Positions 8,652 to 18,049 of a DNA stretch of 64,000 nucleotides are shown in pieces. Below the pieces are notes generated by a model. It ran no database searches, was not told the origin of the DNA, and worked only from the letters and a program-made list of their open reading frames with translations. Positions within the stretch are counted from its first letter, which is position 1. Each line of letters begins with the position of its first letter. Made by a program: the position numbers and the translations under genes. Source of the DNA: an uncultured Oscillospiraceae bacterium (GTDB taxonomy: Bacteria > Bacillota > Clostridia > Oscillospirales > Acutalibacteraceae); contig CABQLY010000004.1 of the NCBI GenBank assembly GCA_902465155.1, positions 1-64,000 of the forward strand. Reading direction: 5' to 3'.

Positions 8652-8972
8652 ATGAAAAATATTCCAATAGCGCAGGCGTTTACTTTAAAGGACGAAGTTT
8701 TGTACCAACCCGGCCAAATTGTTAGTAAAACGCTGGCCCAGAACGAAAGCGTTAGCGTTACCCTTTTTGCGTTTGATAAAAACGAGGAAATTAGCACCCA
8801 CGCCGCCGGGGGCGACGCCTTGGTGCTTTGCTTAGAGGGCACCGGAAAATTCACCGTAGACGGCGTGGAGCATTTACTAACCGCCGGCGAGGCTTTGGTT
8901 ATGCCGGCCGGGCACCCGCACGCCGTATTTGGGCAAGAGCAATTTAAAATGCTGCTAACGGTTGCAAAGTAG
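8652..8972 (+). CDS. Small cupin-domain protein
   Basis: A 106-aa single-domain cupin. The conserved barrel motifs are visible: EISTHAAGGDALVLCLEG (motif 1, of the G(X)5HXH(X)3-4E type but with only one clear His) and the motif 2 region GEALVMPAGHPHAVFG, where His residues of HPHAV can bind metal. ATG 8652 has GAGGAG at about 8635-8640; reading further upstream would put an unlikely hydrophobic lead before the barrel. It follows the amino acid importer by 110 bp. Enzymatic or sensing role unknown. A second, unrelated-looking cupin is at 59558. Confidence 0.85.
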   Translation: MKNIPIAQAFTLKDEVLYQPGQIVSKTLAQNESVSVTLFAFDKNEEISTHAAGGDALVLCLEGTGKFTVDGVEHLLTAGEALVMPAGHPHAVFGQEQFKMLLTVAK

Positions 8973-9035
8973 CGCAAAATTTTTAAAAGCCCAACTTTTT
9001 TACTGTATTAGCCAAAAAAGTTATTGTTTATTTAA

Positions 9036-9064
9036 TTGACAGCGGCCACCTTAATTATTATAAT
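9036..9064 (+). promoter_or_regulatory. Consensus sigma-A promoter
   Basis: TTGACA at 9036-9041 and TATAAT at 9059-9064 with a 17-bp spacer match the consensus at all 12 positions. It drives the gene at 9138, and it means that any coding start at or before 9064 for that gene is wrong. Confidence 0.9.
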
Positions 9065-9137
9065 AGTACCAAACAGCACTGTTAGAATAATTGGGGTGGT
9101 TTTTTTGTGCAATAAATTTGTAAATACCGGGTGCTTT

Positions 9138-10682
9138 ATGCGCAGCTACAATTACGAAGGGCAGTACGCGCCCGAGAATATTGAAACCTTAAAAAAGCAA
9201 ATGGGGCTTTATAAAAGCTTAAATTTGCCCGTTACCAACCTTTTAGAGTACGACGCACTGGTTCGCCCGGATTTTTGCAGCGCTGTAAAGCAAAGCCAAT
9301 TTCCCGGCTGCGAAACCGGCCTTTGGTTTGAAATAACCGGCGAGCTTTGCCGCGACGCCGGTATTCCCTGGCGCAGCGAGCGCAACCGCAATTGGGATTT
9401 TTATGTAAACCCCGGGTTTATTATGTCTTATTCCCTAACCCAAAAGCAAAAGCTGATTGACGCCGCCATGCAGCGCTTTTACGGCATTTTTGGGCACTAC
9501 CCGCGCACGGTTGGCGCCTGGCTGTTAGATACGCAGGCCATGGCCTATTTTGAGCAGCACTACGAAATTGACGCCTTTATTGTTTGCCGCGAGCAGTGGG
9601 GCATGGACGGCTACACCCTTTGGGGCGGCCCCTACTATGGCGGCTATTACCCCAGCAAAAATAATATGCAAACGCCGGCAACGCTGCCGCAAAATCAGCT
9701 TACAACGCCGGTTTTTAGAATGTATGTAAACGACCCCATTTACTGCTACTACGAATTTGCAAAGGCCCCCTTAAACAAAACCGACCGCCACCTGTTTACC
9801 CAAGAGCCGGCCTGGCTTTGCGGGCAAGACCCGGGCTGGGTGGAGTTTTGCTTTAACAGCGTTTTTAACCCCGAAAATCTTGGCTTCTGCTACCTGCAAT
9901 TAGGGCAGGAAACCGGTTTTGGCTACCCCGAAAAATTAGAGCAAGGACTAACGCAGCAATGCCGCTTTGCCGTAGAAAACCAAGCCCGTTACGGCTACCG
10001 GTTTGCAACCGTTAGCGAAATGGGGCGCGCCTTTAAACAGCAATACCAAACCTCCCCCGCCACGCTGCGCTACACTTTAAGCGACTGGGCCGGCAACAAC
10101 CAGCAATCGGTTTGGTTTAGCAACCAGCGCTACCGCGTTAATTTAGTGGCCGACGGCGAGCAGCTTTTGGTGCGGGATCTGCACCTTTTTTGCGACGACT
10201 ATACCGACAAATATTTAAAAACCCCCTGCACCGGCAAGTGGGCGGTTTACGATAACCCCCCAATAATTGACGGCGTGCGTTTTACCCCCGGCTGTGATGA
10301 AAGCGATATTCCCTACCAAAACGATTTTAGCGGCCTAAGCTACGGCGAACAGGCCGGGCTTTATTTTAACGAAAAAGGGCGCATTACCGCCGTTTGCAGC
10401 AACCCGCAGCAACAAACCGCAACGGTTACCTTGGGCGGGCTAAACCTTACGGCCGAATTTTTGCCAACCGGCCTTTGTTTTACAAAGCAAGACGGCAATT
10501 TTGCCTTAACACTTAGCGCCAAAGCGGCCGGCCGCTACCTAAGAAGCACCGACAAAACCGCCCTTACCTACTGTCACAACGGGCTAAACTACTGTTTAAA
10601 AATTAGTTGCGGCAGCTTTAAAAACGGCGTTTTGTACGCCGAAAACGGCAAATTAATTTTAACCCCGCAGGTTGTTGAATAA
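9138..10682 (+). CDS. Polysaccharide-deacetylase-fold protein, possibly DUF3863 family
   Basis: A 514-aa cytoplasmic protein (no signal peptide) that I only partly recognise. The first 300 residues look like the (beta/alpha) barrel of carbohydrate deacetylases and GH57/38-type enzymes: long Trp/Tyr-rich stretches, WDFYVNPGFIMSY, VGAWLLDTQAMAYF, and a late ATVSEMGRAFK typical of a last barrel helix. The C-terminal third (about 310-514) looks all-beta. Resemblance to DUF3863/DUF3864 proteins of gut bacteria is from memory and not verified. ATG 9138 has GGG six bases upstream; TTG 9105 after GGGGTGG is a real alternative and would add 11 residues. A single-gene unit with its own promoter and a 3' hairpin, next to a large glycosidase, suggests carbohydrate processing. 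Confidence 0.6.
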   Translation: MRSYNYEGQYAPENIETLKKQMGLYKSLNLPVTNLLEYDALVRPDFCSAVKQSQFPGCETGLWFEITGELCRDAGIPWRSERNRNWDFYVNPGFIMSYSLTQKQKLIDAAMQRFYGIFGHYPRTVGAWLLDTQAMAYFEQHYEIDAFIVCREQWGMDGYTLWGGPYYGGYYPSKNNMQTPATLPQNQLTTPVFRMYVNDPIYCYYEFAKAPLNKTDRHLFTQEPAWLCGQDPGWVEFCFNSVFNPENLGFCYLQLGQETGFGYPEKLEQGLTQQCRFAVENQARYGYRFATVSEMGRAFKQQYQTSPATLRYTLSDWAGNNQQSVWFSNQRYRVNLVADGEQLLVRDLHLFCDDYTDKYLKTPCTGKWAVYDNPPIIDGVRFTPGCDESDIPYQNDFSGLSYGEQAGLYFNEKGRITAVCSNPQQQTATVTLGGLNLTAEFLPTGLCFTKQDGNFALTLSAKAAGRYLRSTDKTALTYCHNGLNYCLKISCGSFKNGVLYAENGKLILTPQVVE

Positions 10683-10692
10683 ACCGTAAAAC

Positions 10693-10742
10693 ATCCCCTT
10701 TCAATTTGGCAATATGCCTTTTGTAAGGGGATCAATTTTCGC
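10693..10742 (+). terminator. 3' hairpin after the deacetylase-like gene
   Basis: ATCCCCTT at 10693-10700 pairs with AAGGGGAT at 10735-10742, followed by a short CAATTTT. The large loop and short U run make it a moderate terminator candidate. Confidence 0.45.
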
Positions 10743-10770
10743 AAAATATTGTGTTTTTGTACTATTTTTA

Positions 10771-10799
10771 TTGACATAATAATATTTTTCTGTTACAAT
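10771..10799 (+). promoter_or_regulatory. Sigma-A promoter of the large secreted glycosidase gene
   Basis: TTGACA at 10771-10776 and TACAAT at 10794-10799 with a 17-bp spacer. A leader of about 50 nt leads to GGAGGAG and the ATG at 10859. Confidence 0.85.
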
Positions 10800-10858
10800 T
10801 TTATTGCAGGTAATAACTGGATGGATTATTACCAACTTTAATTTTGGAGGAGAATATA

Positions 10859-13800
10859 ATGCAACAAAAAACCAAACCGCAACCGTTTTACCAAAGGCTA
10901 CGGCCGTGGCTGTGCCTGCTGCTTTGCAGTGCCTTGCTTTTAGGGCTGCTGCCAACCGGTGCGTATGCCGCAAACAGCGCCGCCGAAGCTGAGCCGCCTG
11001 AAACCGGCTTGCCGGAGGAAATGCTGCAAACCAGCCCACCGCCAAATTTAATTTTAGACGGCGACTTTGAAGCCTACGAGCCCAACACCAACCTTAAAGC
11101 TTTAACTAATGAGAACCAATGGTTTAGCGCTACCGACAATGGCGCCACCTGGCCGAAGGCCACGGTTAGCAGCGAGCAAAGCTATTCGGGCAGCCAAAGC
11201 GCCAAACTTAGCTGTATGTACAACGCCTGCTACCGCAAAATTAGCGGGCTGCAGCAAAACACCGATTACATTTTGCAGTACCACTATTACCTGCCGGCCT
11301 ACACCGAGGAGAATGTTTGCGCTATGCGCACGGTTTCGGTGCTTAGCTGCACCGATAGTGTAGATTACCGGGGCAAAACCGGCCGCATTGCCGGCATTGA
11401 TTACGCAGCGCCCGAAAGTGCCGGCACCGCCGCCTGGAAGGCCGATACCTTAAGCTTTAACTCAGGCGAAAATACCGAGGTATACCTGCTTTTTGGGTAC
11501 AACGCTCATGCAAGCTCTGGCCTTAGCCTCTATGTTGACGCTTTAGGCCTGTACAAGGTAAGCGACTGCAAACCCGCCTACCGCGCCGAATACGGCACCG
11601 TAACCCCCGCCCTAAACGGCAACAGCTTAACCCTAACGGCCGCCTCGGCCGAGGGCTGTGGGTTTCGCGGCTGGTACCAAAACGGGGTTGAGGTTGGCAC
11701 CGATTTTACCCTAACAAATGTAACCCCGCAAACCGTTGCGGGTTACACCGCCGTTTTTTACAACTTTAACCTGCTTGTAAACGGCGGGTTTGAGGAATAC
11801 CAAAACGGTGCCAACCTAAAAAAGCTTGAAAACGGCGAAAACTGGCTAGGCTGTGTAGATTCCGGAAACGATTGGACCCGTGCCACCGTTACCGGCAGCG
11901 TGGCGCACAACGGTACAAAATCGCTTGCCCTTGGTAGTATGTATAACACCGCCTACCGCAGTATTTCGGGCCTAAGCCCCAACACGCAATACACCCTTAG
12001 CTTTTACTACTACCTGCCGCCCCAAAGCGGCGAGGAGCGGTATTTAAACACCGTTTCGGTAGTAAGCGGCAGCGAGCAGGTGCGCTATACAGCCGATTCG
12101 GCCGCCGGCACCTTAAACCACAAGCTTTTTAACCCCACCACCGGTGCCTGCGCCGAAAACGAGTGGAAAAAATGTACCCTAACCTTTATTACGGGTAAAG
12201 ATACCTCGGTTTGGTTTTGCCTGCGTTACTTTGCGCCGGGTGCTACCGGTGCAAGGATTTATTTAGATGACCTTGTTTTATTGTACGACCCGTTGGCCGA
12301 ACCAGAATTTACGAATTTAGACCTAAAGTTGAATAACGGTTTTCCCTATTTAATTGGGAATATTTCAGCAGAGCTGCAGCAGCAAAACGGTAAAAAGCAA
12401 ACCAAACTAACCTCAACAGCAGGTTTTCGGTTTGCCTCCAGTTCCGGTATTACACTAACCAAGGGCCGCAGCTACACCTTTAGCTTTACAGTTGATCTTA
12501 CCGATTACCCGCTGTACACCGCCGCAACGGCCGAAACGGAAAAACCGGTTGCCGCTTATGTAGATTTTTCTATTTTAAACGACCAAAAAAATTACAACGC
12601 TAAATACATTGTTGGGCGGGAGACCAATGTTCGCGCCACTTATAAATCAATGGACGGCACGGTATTGCTGCAAAGTAATAACCTTGAATTTTCCAGCCAT
12701 TGGTACTGCTGGCGCTTAGCCAAAAAACTACGCATTAACTTAAGCTTTACCGCCCCGCGCACCGAAACTGTTTATTATTCTACCCGGTTGAATGAAGCCG
12801 GAACCATTTATTTAAGTGATTTTTCGGTAACCCAGCAGGATACCGCTACCGCAAGCGAAAAAATTAGCGACTACGGGTTTATAACCCGCGGCACCGCCGT
12901 TCGTGTAGAGGAAAACCAGGGTCTGCGCTACAAAACCGGGCTGGACCGCCGTCTGCTTTGCGCTGAAAAATACTACGGCGTTCGGTTTGAGGAATACGGC
13001 GTGGTAACCTTGCGCAATGACTATTTAAACGGCGAGGAGCTAAAATACAACCAAGGCTACACCCAAAACGGCGTAACCTACACCGCCCACAGCGGTTTGG
13101 CCTACTCTTTAGCCAATCAAACCGACCTGCGTTTTTCGGAAGAACCGCAATTTATTAACTACACCGGCGTACTAACGCAAATTACGCCAAGCCATTACAA
13201 CAGTGATTACGCCATTCGCGCCTTTGGCCGCTACAAAAACAGCAACGACACCTACGGCGAGGTTTACAACGCGCCCCTTGTAACCTCGGTTTACACGGTT
13301 GCAAAGGCCGCCTACGCCGCAAAGGTGCAAAACGGAACCTCGGGCGGCGGCTTTGCCGAACCCGAAAGCGCCCGTGCTTACCTTTACAACGAAATTATTC
13401 GCCGCTATTCCGACGAAAGCATTACCGTAAAAAACAACTCTGCCCCGCACTCTAAAAACTTTCAGGGCATTTCGGCATCGGTGTACCACTGCTACACCTT
13501 TATGAAGGATAGCTTAGGCCGCAACTACACCGACGAGCAAGCGGCGAAAGAGATGGACCGTTTAAAGGATTCGGGCATTAAAACTGTGCGCAGTATTTTT
13601 AAATCTGAATTTTCTTGGGGCAAAAACGGGTGGAACTGGAATTCTGAAACCATGCAGGCAATTTACAAATGGGCAAGCTTTTTGCAGCAGCGCGATATTG
13701 AAATTGCCATTAACGCCGGTTGGCATTTAAACCAAATTGTAGATGAAGGCGGTGGAATGTATGAAGTTCCCTACCTGTTTGGGCGCGGCGATGACCTTTA

Positions 13801-14989
13801 CGGCGAAAGCCAGGGGGTTGATTTTACCGGCCTAACGGAATACGAAATTCGTATTAAAAAAGCGGGTCTGCGCTACGGTGAATGGATGCGCCAGGCATTA
13901 GAGGCCTTTGAGGCGCACGGCATTTACAATGTAAAATACATTATTGCCTTTACCGAACCCAGCTACGCCACCAAAGAAAAATTAGAGGGCAATTACGCCG
14001 ATGAATGGATCAGCATTACCAAAGGCTTGCACCAAATGCTGCAAAAAGGAAATATTCGCCAAAAATACAAAATCGTTGGACCCAACCAAGGCTCTGTTAA
14101 TACCGGCGACGGCCTGTTAAGGTACTTTTTGGAGTATTTAAAAAATCACCCGGAAGACAAGGGCATGGTAGATGTACTTTCCGCTCATACCTATTCCAAA
14201 AGCAATTCACTTTCTATAACTGAGCCGAATTATTATTATAATGTTGCAGACAACGCCTTTGCCGATTATCACCGCGTTTTAGACGAATACGGTTACACCG
14301 GAGAATTTTTAGCAGACGAATATTTTGCACTTTCCACTATAGATGGCAGTTGGACCACCAACAACGGCGTACAGCTGACGCAGGTGGCCGCCGGGGTAGC
14401 TGCAGCGGTTAAAAACGGCATAGACCGCTTGCTTTCCTGGCAAATCTTTGATCAGCTTTGGGTAAACGCTAACTTCACCAGCGGCCAATTTATTGGCGGC
14501 GTGCACGCGGTTGGCACGGCCCCCTCGTTTGTGCCAAACCCGCACAAAGACTACGCCCCCTACGCCAGCGAGACCCCGCGCGTAACCTACTACGGGTTAA
14601 ACCTGTTAGGCAAGTATTTAAGCAACCAAAAAGCCTTAACCTACTACACGCAGTCTACCGCCGAAAACGAGTTGTACACCGCAGCCATTCGGGGCGACGA
14701 CGGAAAATATGCAATTTTAGTTGTTAACACCGCCGGCACCGCCGCCCGGTTTAACCTTAACTTTGAAAAAACGGTTGACAGCGACTTCTACCGTTACGCC
14801 TACTGCCCAACCGCGGTAACGCCCAGCCCCGACGCCACTTCCATTGCCTACGACACCGTATTTCAAAACATTAATCAGCGTTTAGACGACACCTTGCCCC
14901 CGCAATCCTTTGCCATATATGTTTCGGAAAAAAGCTGCTTTGGCAACGAAATTGAAATGAACGCCGGTGAACTTGACGAAATAGGTTAA
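10859..14989 (+). CDS. Secreted multidomain glycoside hydrolase-like protein with duplicated carbohydrate-binding-like modules
   Basis: A 1376-aa exported protein. Residues 1-37 are a Sec signal peptide with a cleavage-like AYAANS. Two paralogous beta-sandwich modules of CBM4/9 type begin at about 63 (LILDGDFEAY) and 306 (LLVNGGFEEY); the match extends through ATV(S/T), MYN(A/T).YR.ISGL and Q.T(D/Y). Between them sits a short GWYQNG-type beta repeat. A third sandwich spans about 490-690, then a domain common in clostridial exported proteins. From about 870 to 1270 lies a TIM-barrel resembling clan GH-A: Glu1033 in FTEPSY fits the acid/base, Glu1154 in FLADEYF the nucleophile. No sortase or SLH anchor is visible at the C-terminus. 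Substrate unknown. GGAGGAG precedes ATG 10859. Confidence 0.75.
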   Translation: MQQKTKPQPFYQRLRPWLCLLLCSALLLGLLPTGAYAANSAAEAEPPETGLPEEMLQTSPPPNLILDGDFEAYEPNTNLKALTNENQWFSATDNGATWPKATVSSEQSYSGSQSAKLSCMYNACYRKISGLQQNTDYILQYHYYLPAYTEENVCAMRTVSVLSCTDSVDYRGKTGRIAGIDYAAPESAGTAAWKADTLSFNSGENTEVYLLFGYNAHASSGLSLYVDALGLYKVSDCKPAYRAEYGTVTPALNGNSLTLTAASAEGCGFRGWYQNGVEVGTDFTLTNVTPQTVAGYTAVFYNFNLLVNGGFEEYQNGANLKKLENGENWLGCVDSGNDWTRATVTGSVAHNGTKSLALGSMYNTAYRSISGLSPNTQYTLSFYYYLPPQSGEERYLNTVSVVSGSEQVRYTADSAAGTLNHKLFNPTTGACAENEWKKCTLTFITGKDTSVWFCLRYFAPGATGARIYLDDLVLLYDPLAEPEFTNLDLKLNNGFPYLIGNISAELQQQNGKKQTKLTSTAGFRFASSSGITLTKGRSYTFSFTVDLTDYPLYTAATAETEKPVAAYVDFSILNDQKNYNAKYIVGRETNVRATYKSMDGTVLLQSNNLEFSSHWYCWRLAKKLRINLSFTAPRTETVYYSTRLNEAGTIYLSDFSVTQQDTATASEKISDYGFITRGTAVRVEENQGLRYKTGLDRRLLCAEKYYGVRFEEYGVVTLRNDYLNGEELKYNQGYTQNGVTYTAHSGLAYSLANQTDLRFSEEPQFINYTGVLTQITPSHYNSDYAIRAFGRYKNSNDTYGEVYNAPLVTSVYTVAKAAYAAKVQNGTSGGGFAEPESARAYLYNEIIRRYSDESITVKNNSAPHSKNFQGISASVYHCYTFMKDSLGRNYTDEQAAKEMDRLKDSGIKTVRSIFKSEFSWGKNGWNWNSETMQAIYKWASFLQQRDIEIAINAGWHLNQIVDEGGGMYEVPYLFGRGDDLYGESQGVDFTGLTEYEIRIKKAGLRYGEWMRQALEAFEAHGIYNVKYIIAFTEPSYATKEKLEGNYADEWISITKGLHQMLQKGNIRQKYKIVGPNQGSVNTGDGLLRYFLEYLKNHPEDKGMVDVLSAHTYSKSNSLSITEPNYYYNVADNAFADYHRVLDEYGYTGEFLADEYFALSTIDGSWTTNNGVQLTQVAAGVAAAVKNGIDRLLSWQIFDQLWVNANFTSGQFIGGVHAVGTAPSFVPNPHKDYAPYASETPRVTYYGLNLLGKYLSNQKALTYYTQSTAENELYTAAIRGDDGKYAILVVNTAGTAARFNLNFEKTVDSDFYRYAYCPTAVTPSPDATSIAYDTVFQNINQRLDDTLPPQSFAIYVSEKSCFGNEIEMNAGELDEIG

Positions 14990-14999
14990 AAACAAAACC

Positions 15000-15031
15000 A
15001 GCCCTGCTGCGGTTTAAACCGCAGCAGGGCT
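15000..15031. terminator. Bidirectional terminator between the glycosidase and tyrS
   Basis: A perfect palindrome around GGTTTAAACC with arms AGCCCTGCTGC and GCAGCAGGGCT. On the minus strand it is followed by GGTTTTGTTTTT, a good U tract that ends the nusB-tyrS unit; on the plus strand the downstream run is weaker (TTAATAAAT). Confidence 0.8.
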
Positions 15032-15115
15032 TAATAAATAACGTTACAGCTTTATGCGCAGCCCCGCCCAAACCGGTAGGACTACGGCGTTTAAACTTTT
15101 TAGCAAAGCCAAAAA

Positions 15116-16336
15116 TTATTTTAACACAACCTTGTGGAACACCTTTTTGCCTTTTTTCAGCACTAAGCCGTTTTCAAAATCGGCCGCGGTAAAACAGTAG
15201 GCCGGGTCGGTAATTTTTTGCCCCCCGGCCGAAACGCCGCCCTGCTGCACCAAACGGCGCCCCTCGCTTTTAGAGGCAATTAGCCCGCAGTGCTGCATTA
15301 AATCTAAAATAGCAATGCCGTTTTCGGCCTGTGCGATCTCTAACTCGGTGGTTGGCATGTTAGCGTTGTCGGCACCGCTGCCAAACAGGGCTTTGGCTGC
15401 TGCGTCGGCTTTTTGGGCTTCCTCCTCCCCGTGCACCATTTTGGTAAGCTCAAACGCCAAAATCTCCTTGGCACGGTTTAGCTGGCTGCCCTGCCAGCTG
15501 GCCATTTGCTCAATTTGCTCAATAGGTAAAAAGGTTAGCATACGAATGCATTTTAAAACATCGGCGTCGTCTACATTGCGCCAATACTGGTAAAACTCGT
15601 AGGGCGAGGTTTTGTTCGGGTCCAGCCAAACGGCATTACCGGCAGTTTTGCCCATTTTTTTGCCCTGCGAATCGGTCAGCAGCGTAATGGTCATGGCGTG
15701 GGCATCCTTGCCCAGCTTGCGGCGAATGAGCTCGGTACCGCCCAGCATATTCGACCATTGATCGTCGCCGCCAAACTGCATATTGCAGCCGTAATGCTGG
15801 TACAGGTAGTAAAAGTCGTAGGACTGCATGATCATGTAGTTAAACTCTAAAAACGAAAGTCCCTTTTCCATGCGCTGCTTGTAACATTCGGCTCGCAGCA
15901 TATTGTTAACCGAAAAGCACGCGCCAACCTCGCGCAATAATTCAATGTAGTTTAAATTCAGCAGCCAGTCAGCGTTATTAATCATAAGCGCTTTATCGTT
16001 CGAAAAATCAATAAACCGCTGCATTTGCCGCTTAAAGCAGGCGGCATTGTGGGCAATATCGTCCTTTGTCAGCATTTTGCGCATATCGGTTCGGCCCGAA
16101 GGGTCGCCAATCATGGTGGTGCCGCCGCCAATTAAGGCAATAGGCCGGTTGCCGCCCATTTGCAGCCGCTTCATTAAAGTCAGGGCCATAAAATGTCCGG
16201 CGGTCAGGCTGTCGGCCGTGCAGTCAAACCCAATGTAAAAGGTGGCCTTGCCAGCGTTAATCATGTTTTTAATTTCTTCCTCGTTTGTTACTTGGGCAAT
16301 TAAGCCGCGCGCAACCAGTTCGTCGTAAAGCGTCAT
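15116..16336 (-). CDS. tyrS: Tyrosyl-tRNA synthetase
   Basis: Class I aminoacyl-tRNA synthetase (406 aa) charging tRNA-Tyr. The Rossmann core has the HIGH-equivalent SLTAGHFMAL (about residues 45-54), in which the first His is Thr, a variant I remember from other clostridial TyrRS. The KMSKS loop is GKKMGKT, and tyrosine-binding residues lie around YDFYYLYQHYGCNMQFGGDDQW. The C-terminal 60 residues form an S4 RNA-binding domain (RRLVQQGGVSAGG). ATG 16336 follows AAGGAG. It starts only 32 bp after recN, so it has no own T-box leader and is probably expressed from the long upstream unit. That position is usually taken by spoIVB in related genomes. Confidence 0.96.
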   Translation of the reverse strand: MTLYDELVARGLIAQVTNEEEIKNMINAGKATFYIGFDCTADSLTAGHFMALTLMKRLQMGGNRPIALIGGGTTMIGDPSGRTDMRKMLTKDDIAHNAACFKRQMQRFIDFSNDKALMINNADWLLNLNYIELLREVGACFSVNNMLRAECYKQRMEKGLSFLEFNYMIMQSYDFYYLYQHYGCNMQFGGDDQWSNMLGGTELIRRKLGKDAHAMTITLLTDSQGKKMGKTAGNAVWLDPNKTSPYEFYQYWRNVDDADVLKCIRMLTFLPIEQIEQMASWQGSQLNRAKEILAFELTKMVHGEEEAQKADAAAKALFGSGADNANMPTTELEIAQAENGIAILDLMQHCGLIASKSEGRRLVQQGGVSAGGQKITDPAYCFTAADFENGLVLKKGKKVFHKVVLK

Positions 16337-16368
16337 TTAAAATTCTCCTTATTTATATGGTTAAATTT

Positions 16369-18045
16369 TTATTTAACAAAATTGTTCAGCAGCTCCCGTG
16401 CCGAGGCTAAAATGGTTTCGGTGGCTTTATCTCCGGCAATAATGCGGGCAATTTCCAGCTCTCGCTGCTTACCCGTAATGGGGGTAACGGCAGTAAAGGT
16501 GCGCCCGTTTTGCTCGGATTTTTGAATTAGCAAATGCCGGTTGGCCGCCGCGGCAATTTGGGCTAAGTGGGTTACGCAAATTACCTGCCGGTAGCCCGAA
16601 ACCTCTAAAAGCTTTTGCGCCACCTTTACGGCGGCGTGGCCGCTAATGCCGGCGTCAATTTCATCAAACACCAGGGTGCCAACATCGTCAGACTTAGAAA
16701 GCACGCAGCGAATGGCCAGCATTACGCGCGAAAGCTCGCCGCCCGAAGCAACCTTGGCCAGCGGCTTAGGCTCCTCCCCCGCGTTGGCGCTAATTAAAAA
16801 CTCTAAGGTATCGCACCCGGTTTTGGTGTAACGCCCCTGTTTAAAATTAGCCGTAAATGTTGCCGATTTAAAATCTAAATAGCAAAGCTCCTGCGAAATT
16901 TTTTCGCAAATTTGCCGCAGTGCTGTTTGGCGGGAATTTGTTAGCGCCTTACCGGCCGCTACCAGCTCCTGCTCGGCGTCCTCAAGCTGCTCTTCCAGCT
17001 TAATTTGCCGCTCGCTGCTTTGGCGAATGCTTTGCAGCTCCTGCTCGGCCTGCTGCAAATAAGCCAGCGCGGTCTCCTCGCTGCCGCCGTATTTCGCCGT
17101 TAAGTCCCGCAGCTGCTCTAACCGTTCGGTGGCTCGCTGCACCCCTGCGGGGTCGTACTCGTTTTGCTCTAATTGCTCTAAAAGCAGCGCTTCAATGTCC
17201 TCTAACTCGTAAGCCGCGGCGGTAAGCCGTTCGCTAAGCGGCTGCAGCGCGGGTACCTCGCCCGTTAGCGGCTCCAGCGCCTGAAAGGCCAAAGTTAAAA
17301 GGTCTTTAGCGCCGGGCAGTTCCTCGCTCTCGTTGCCCGAAATACCGGCTTTCGCGGCTTGCAGCGCCCCGCAAAGGCGTTCGCTGTTTTGCTGCCGGTT
17401 TAAATACTCCCGAAGCTTTTGCAGCTCGCCGGGCTTTAACTCGGCGGTGCTAAGCTCCTCTATTTGGTATTTTAATAAATCGTACCGCTTACGGGCCTCA
17501 GCGTCATGCTGCAGCAGTGCGTTCAGCTCTTTGTGAACGGCCTTTAGCTGCTCAAATTTTTTTAGGTACGCCGCGCGCAGCGCTTGATTTTTGGCAAACC
17601 CGTCTACAAAATCAATGTGCCGCTCCGGGTTTAGTAAATTTTGGTTATCGAACTGGCCGTGAATGTTAATTAAATGCTTGCCAAGTTCTTTTAAAAGGCC
17701 AACATTGGCCGGCTGCATATTTACCCAAGCGCGGCTGTGTCCATCGGCCGAAATGGTGCGTTTTAAAATAAGGTCCTCGCCCGGCTCGGCCGCTAAGCCG
17801 CACTCCTCCAGCTTTTGCAGTACCGCGGGCGGTACCTCGGTAAAGCAGGCGGTTACACCGGCCCGGCTGCAGCCGCGGCGAATGAGCTCGCGTGAGGTTC
17901 GCTCCCCCATAATGGCGTAAATAGAATCAATAATAATAGATTTGCCGGCCCCGGTCTCCCCCGTTAGGGCGTGAAAACCGGTTGAAAAATCCAGCTTTGC
18001 CGATTCAATTACCGCTATATTTTCAATTTCTAACGATCGTAGCAA
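16369..18045 (-). CDS. recN: DNA repair protein RecN
   Basis: SMC-like ATPase acting early in double-strand break repair (558 aa, normal length). It starts with LRSLEIENIAVIESAKLDF and the Walker A GETGAGKS; a long coiled-coil region (about 150-370) is followed by the signature ASGGELSRVMLAI and Walker B TLVFDEIDAGISG. I choose TTG 18045, five bases after the argR stop with GGGGTGA overlapping that stop. A reading that continues upstream would cover the end of argR and has no family resemblance. Coupled to argR, as in Bacillus and Clostridium. Confidence 0.95.
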   Translation of the reverse strand: MLRSLEIENIAVIESAKLDFSTGFHALTGETGAGKSIIIDSIYAIMGERTSRELIRRGCSRAGVTACFTEVPPAVLQKLEECGLAAEPGEDLILKRTISADGHSRAWVNMQPANVGLLKELGKHLINIHGQFDNQNLLNPERHIDFVDGFAKNQALRAAYLKKFEQLKAVHKELNALLQHDAEARKRYDLLKYQIEELSTAELKPGELQKLREYLNRQQNSERLCGALQAAKAGISGNESEELPGAKDLLTLAFQALEPLTGEVPALQPLSERLTAAAYELEDIEALLLEQLEQNEYDPAGVQRATERLEQLRDLTAKYGGSEETALAYLQQAEQELQSIRQSSERQIKLEEQLEDAEQELVAAGKALTNSRQTALRQICEKISQELCYLDFKSATFTANFKQGRYTKTGCDTLEFLISANAGEEPKPLAKVASGGELSRVMLAIRCVLSKSDDVGTLVFDEIDAGISGHAAVKVAQKLLEVSGYRQVICVTHLAQIAAAANRHLLIQKSEQNGRTFTAVTPITGKQRELEIARIIAGDKATETILASARELLNNFVK

Positions 18046-18049
18046 ACGC

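Noticed and set aside
9036..9137. Coding extension of the deacetylase-like gene to 9036
   Set aside because: 9036-9064 is a perfect sigma-A promoter, so transcripts begin after it.
15032..15115. tRNA or small RNA in the tyrS terminator region
   Set aside because: No cloverleaf or known RNA motif is seen; it is a short spacer after the terminator.
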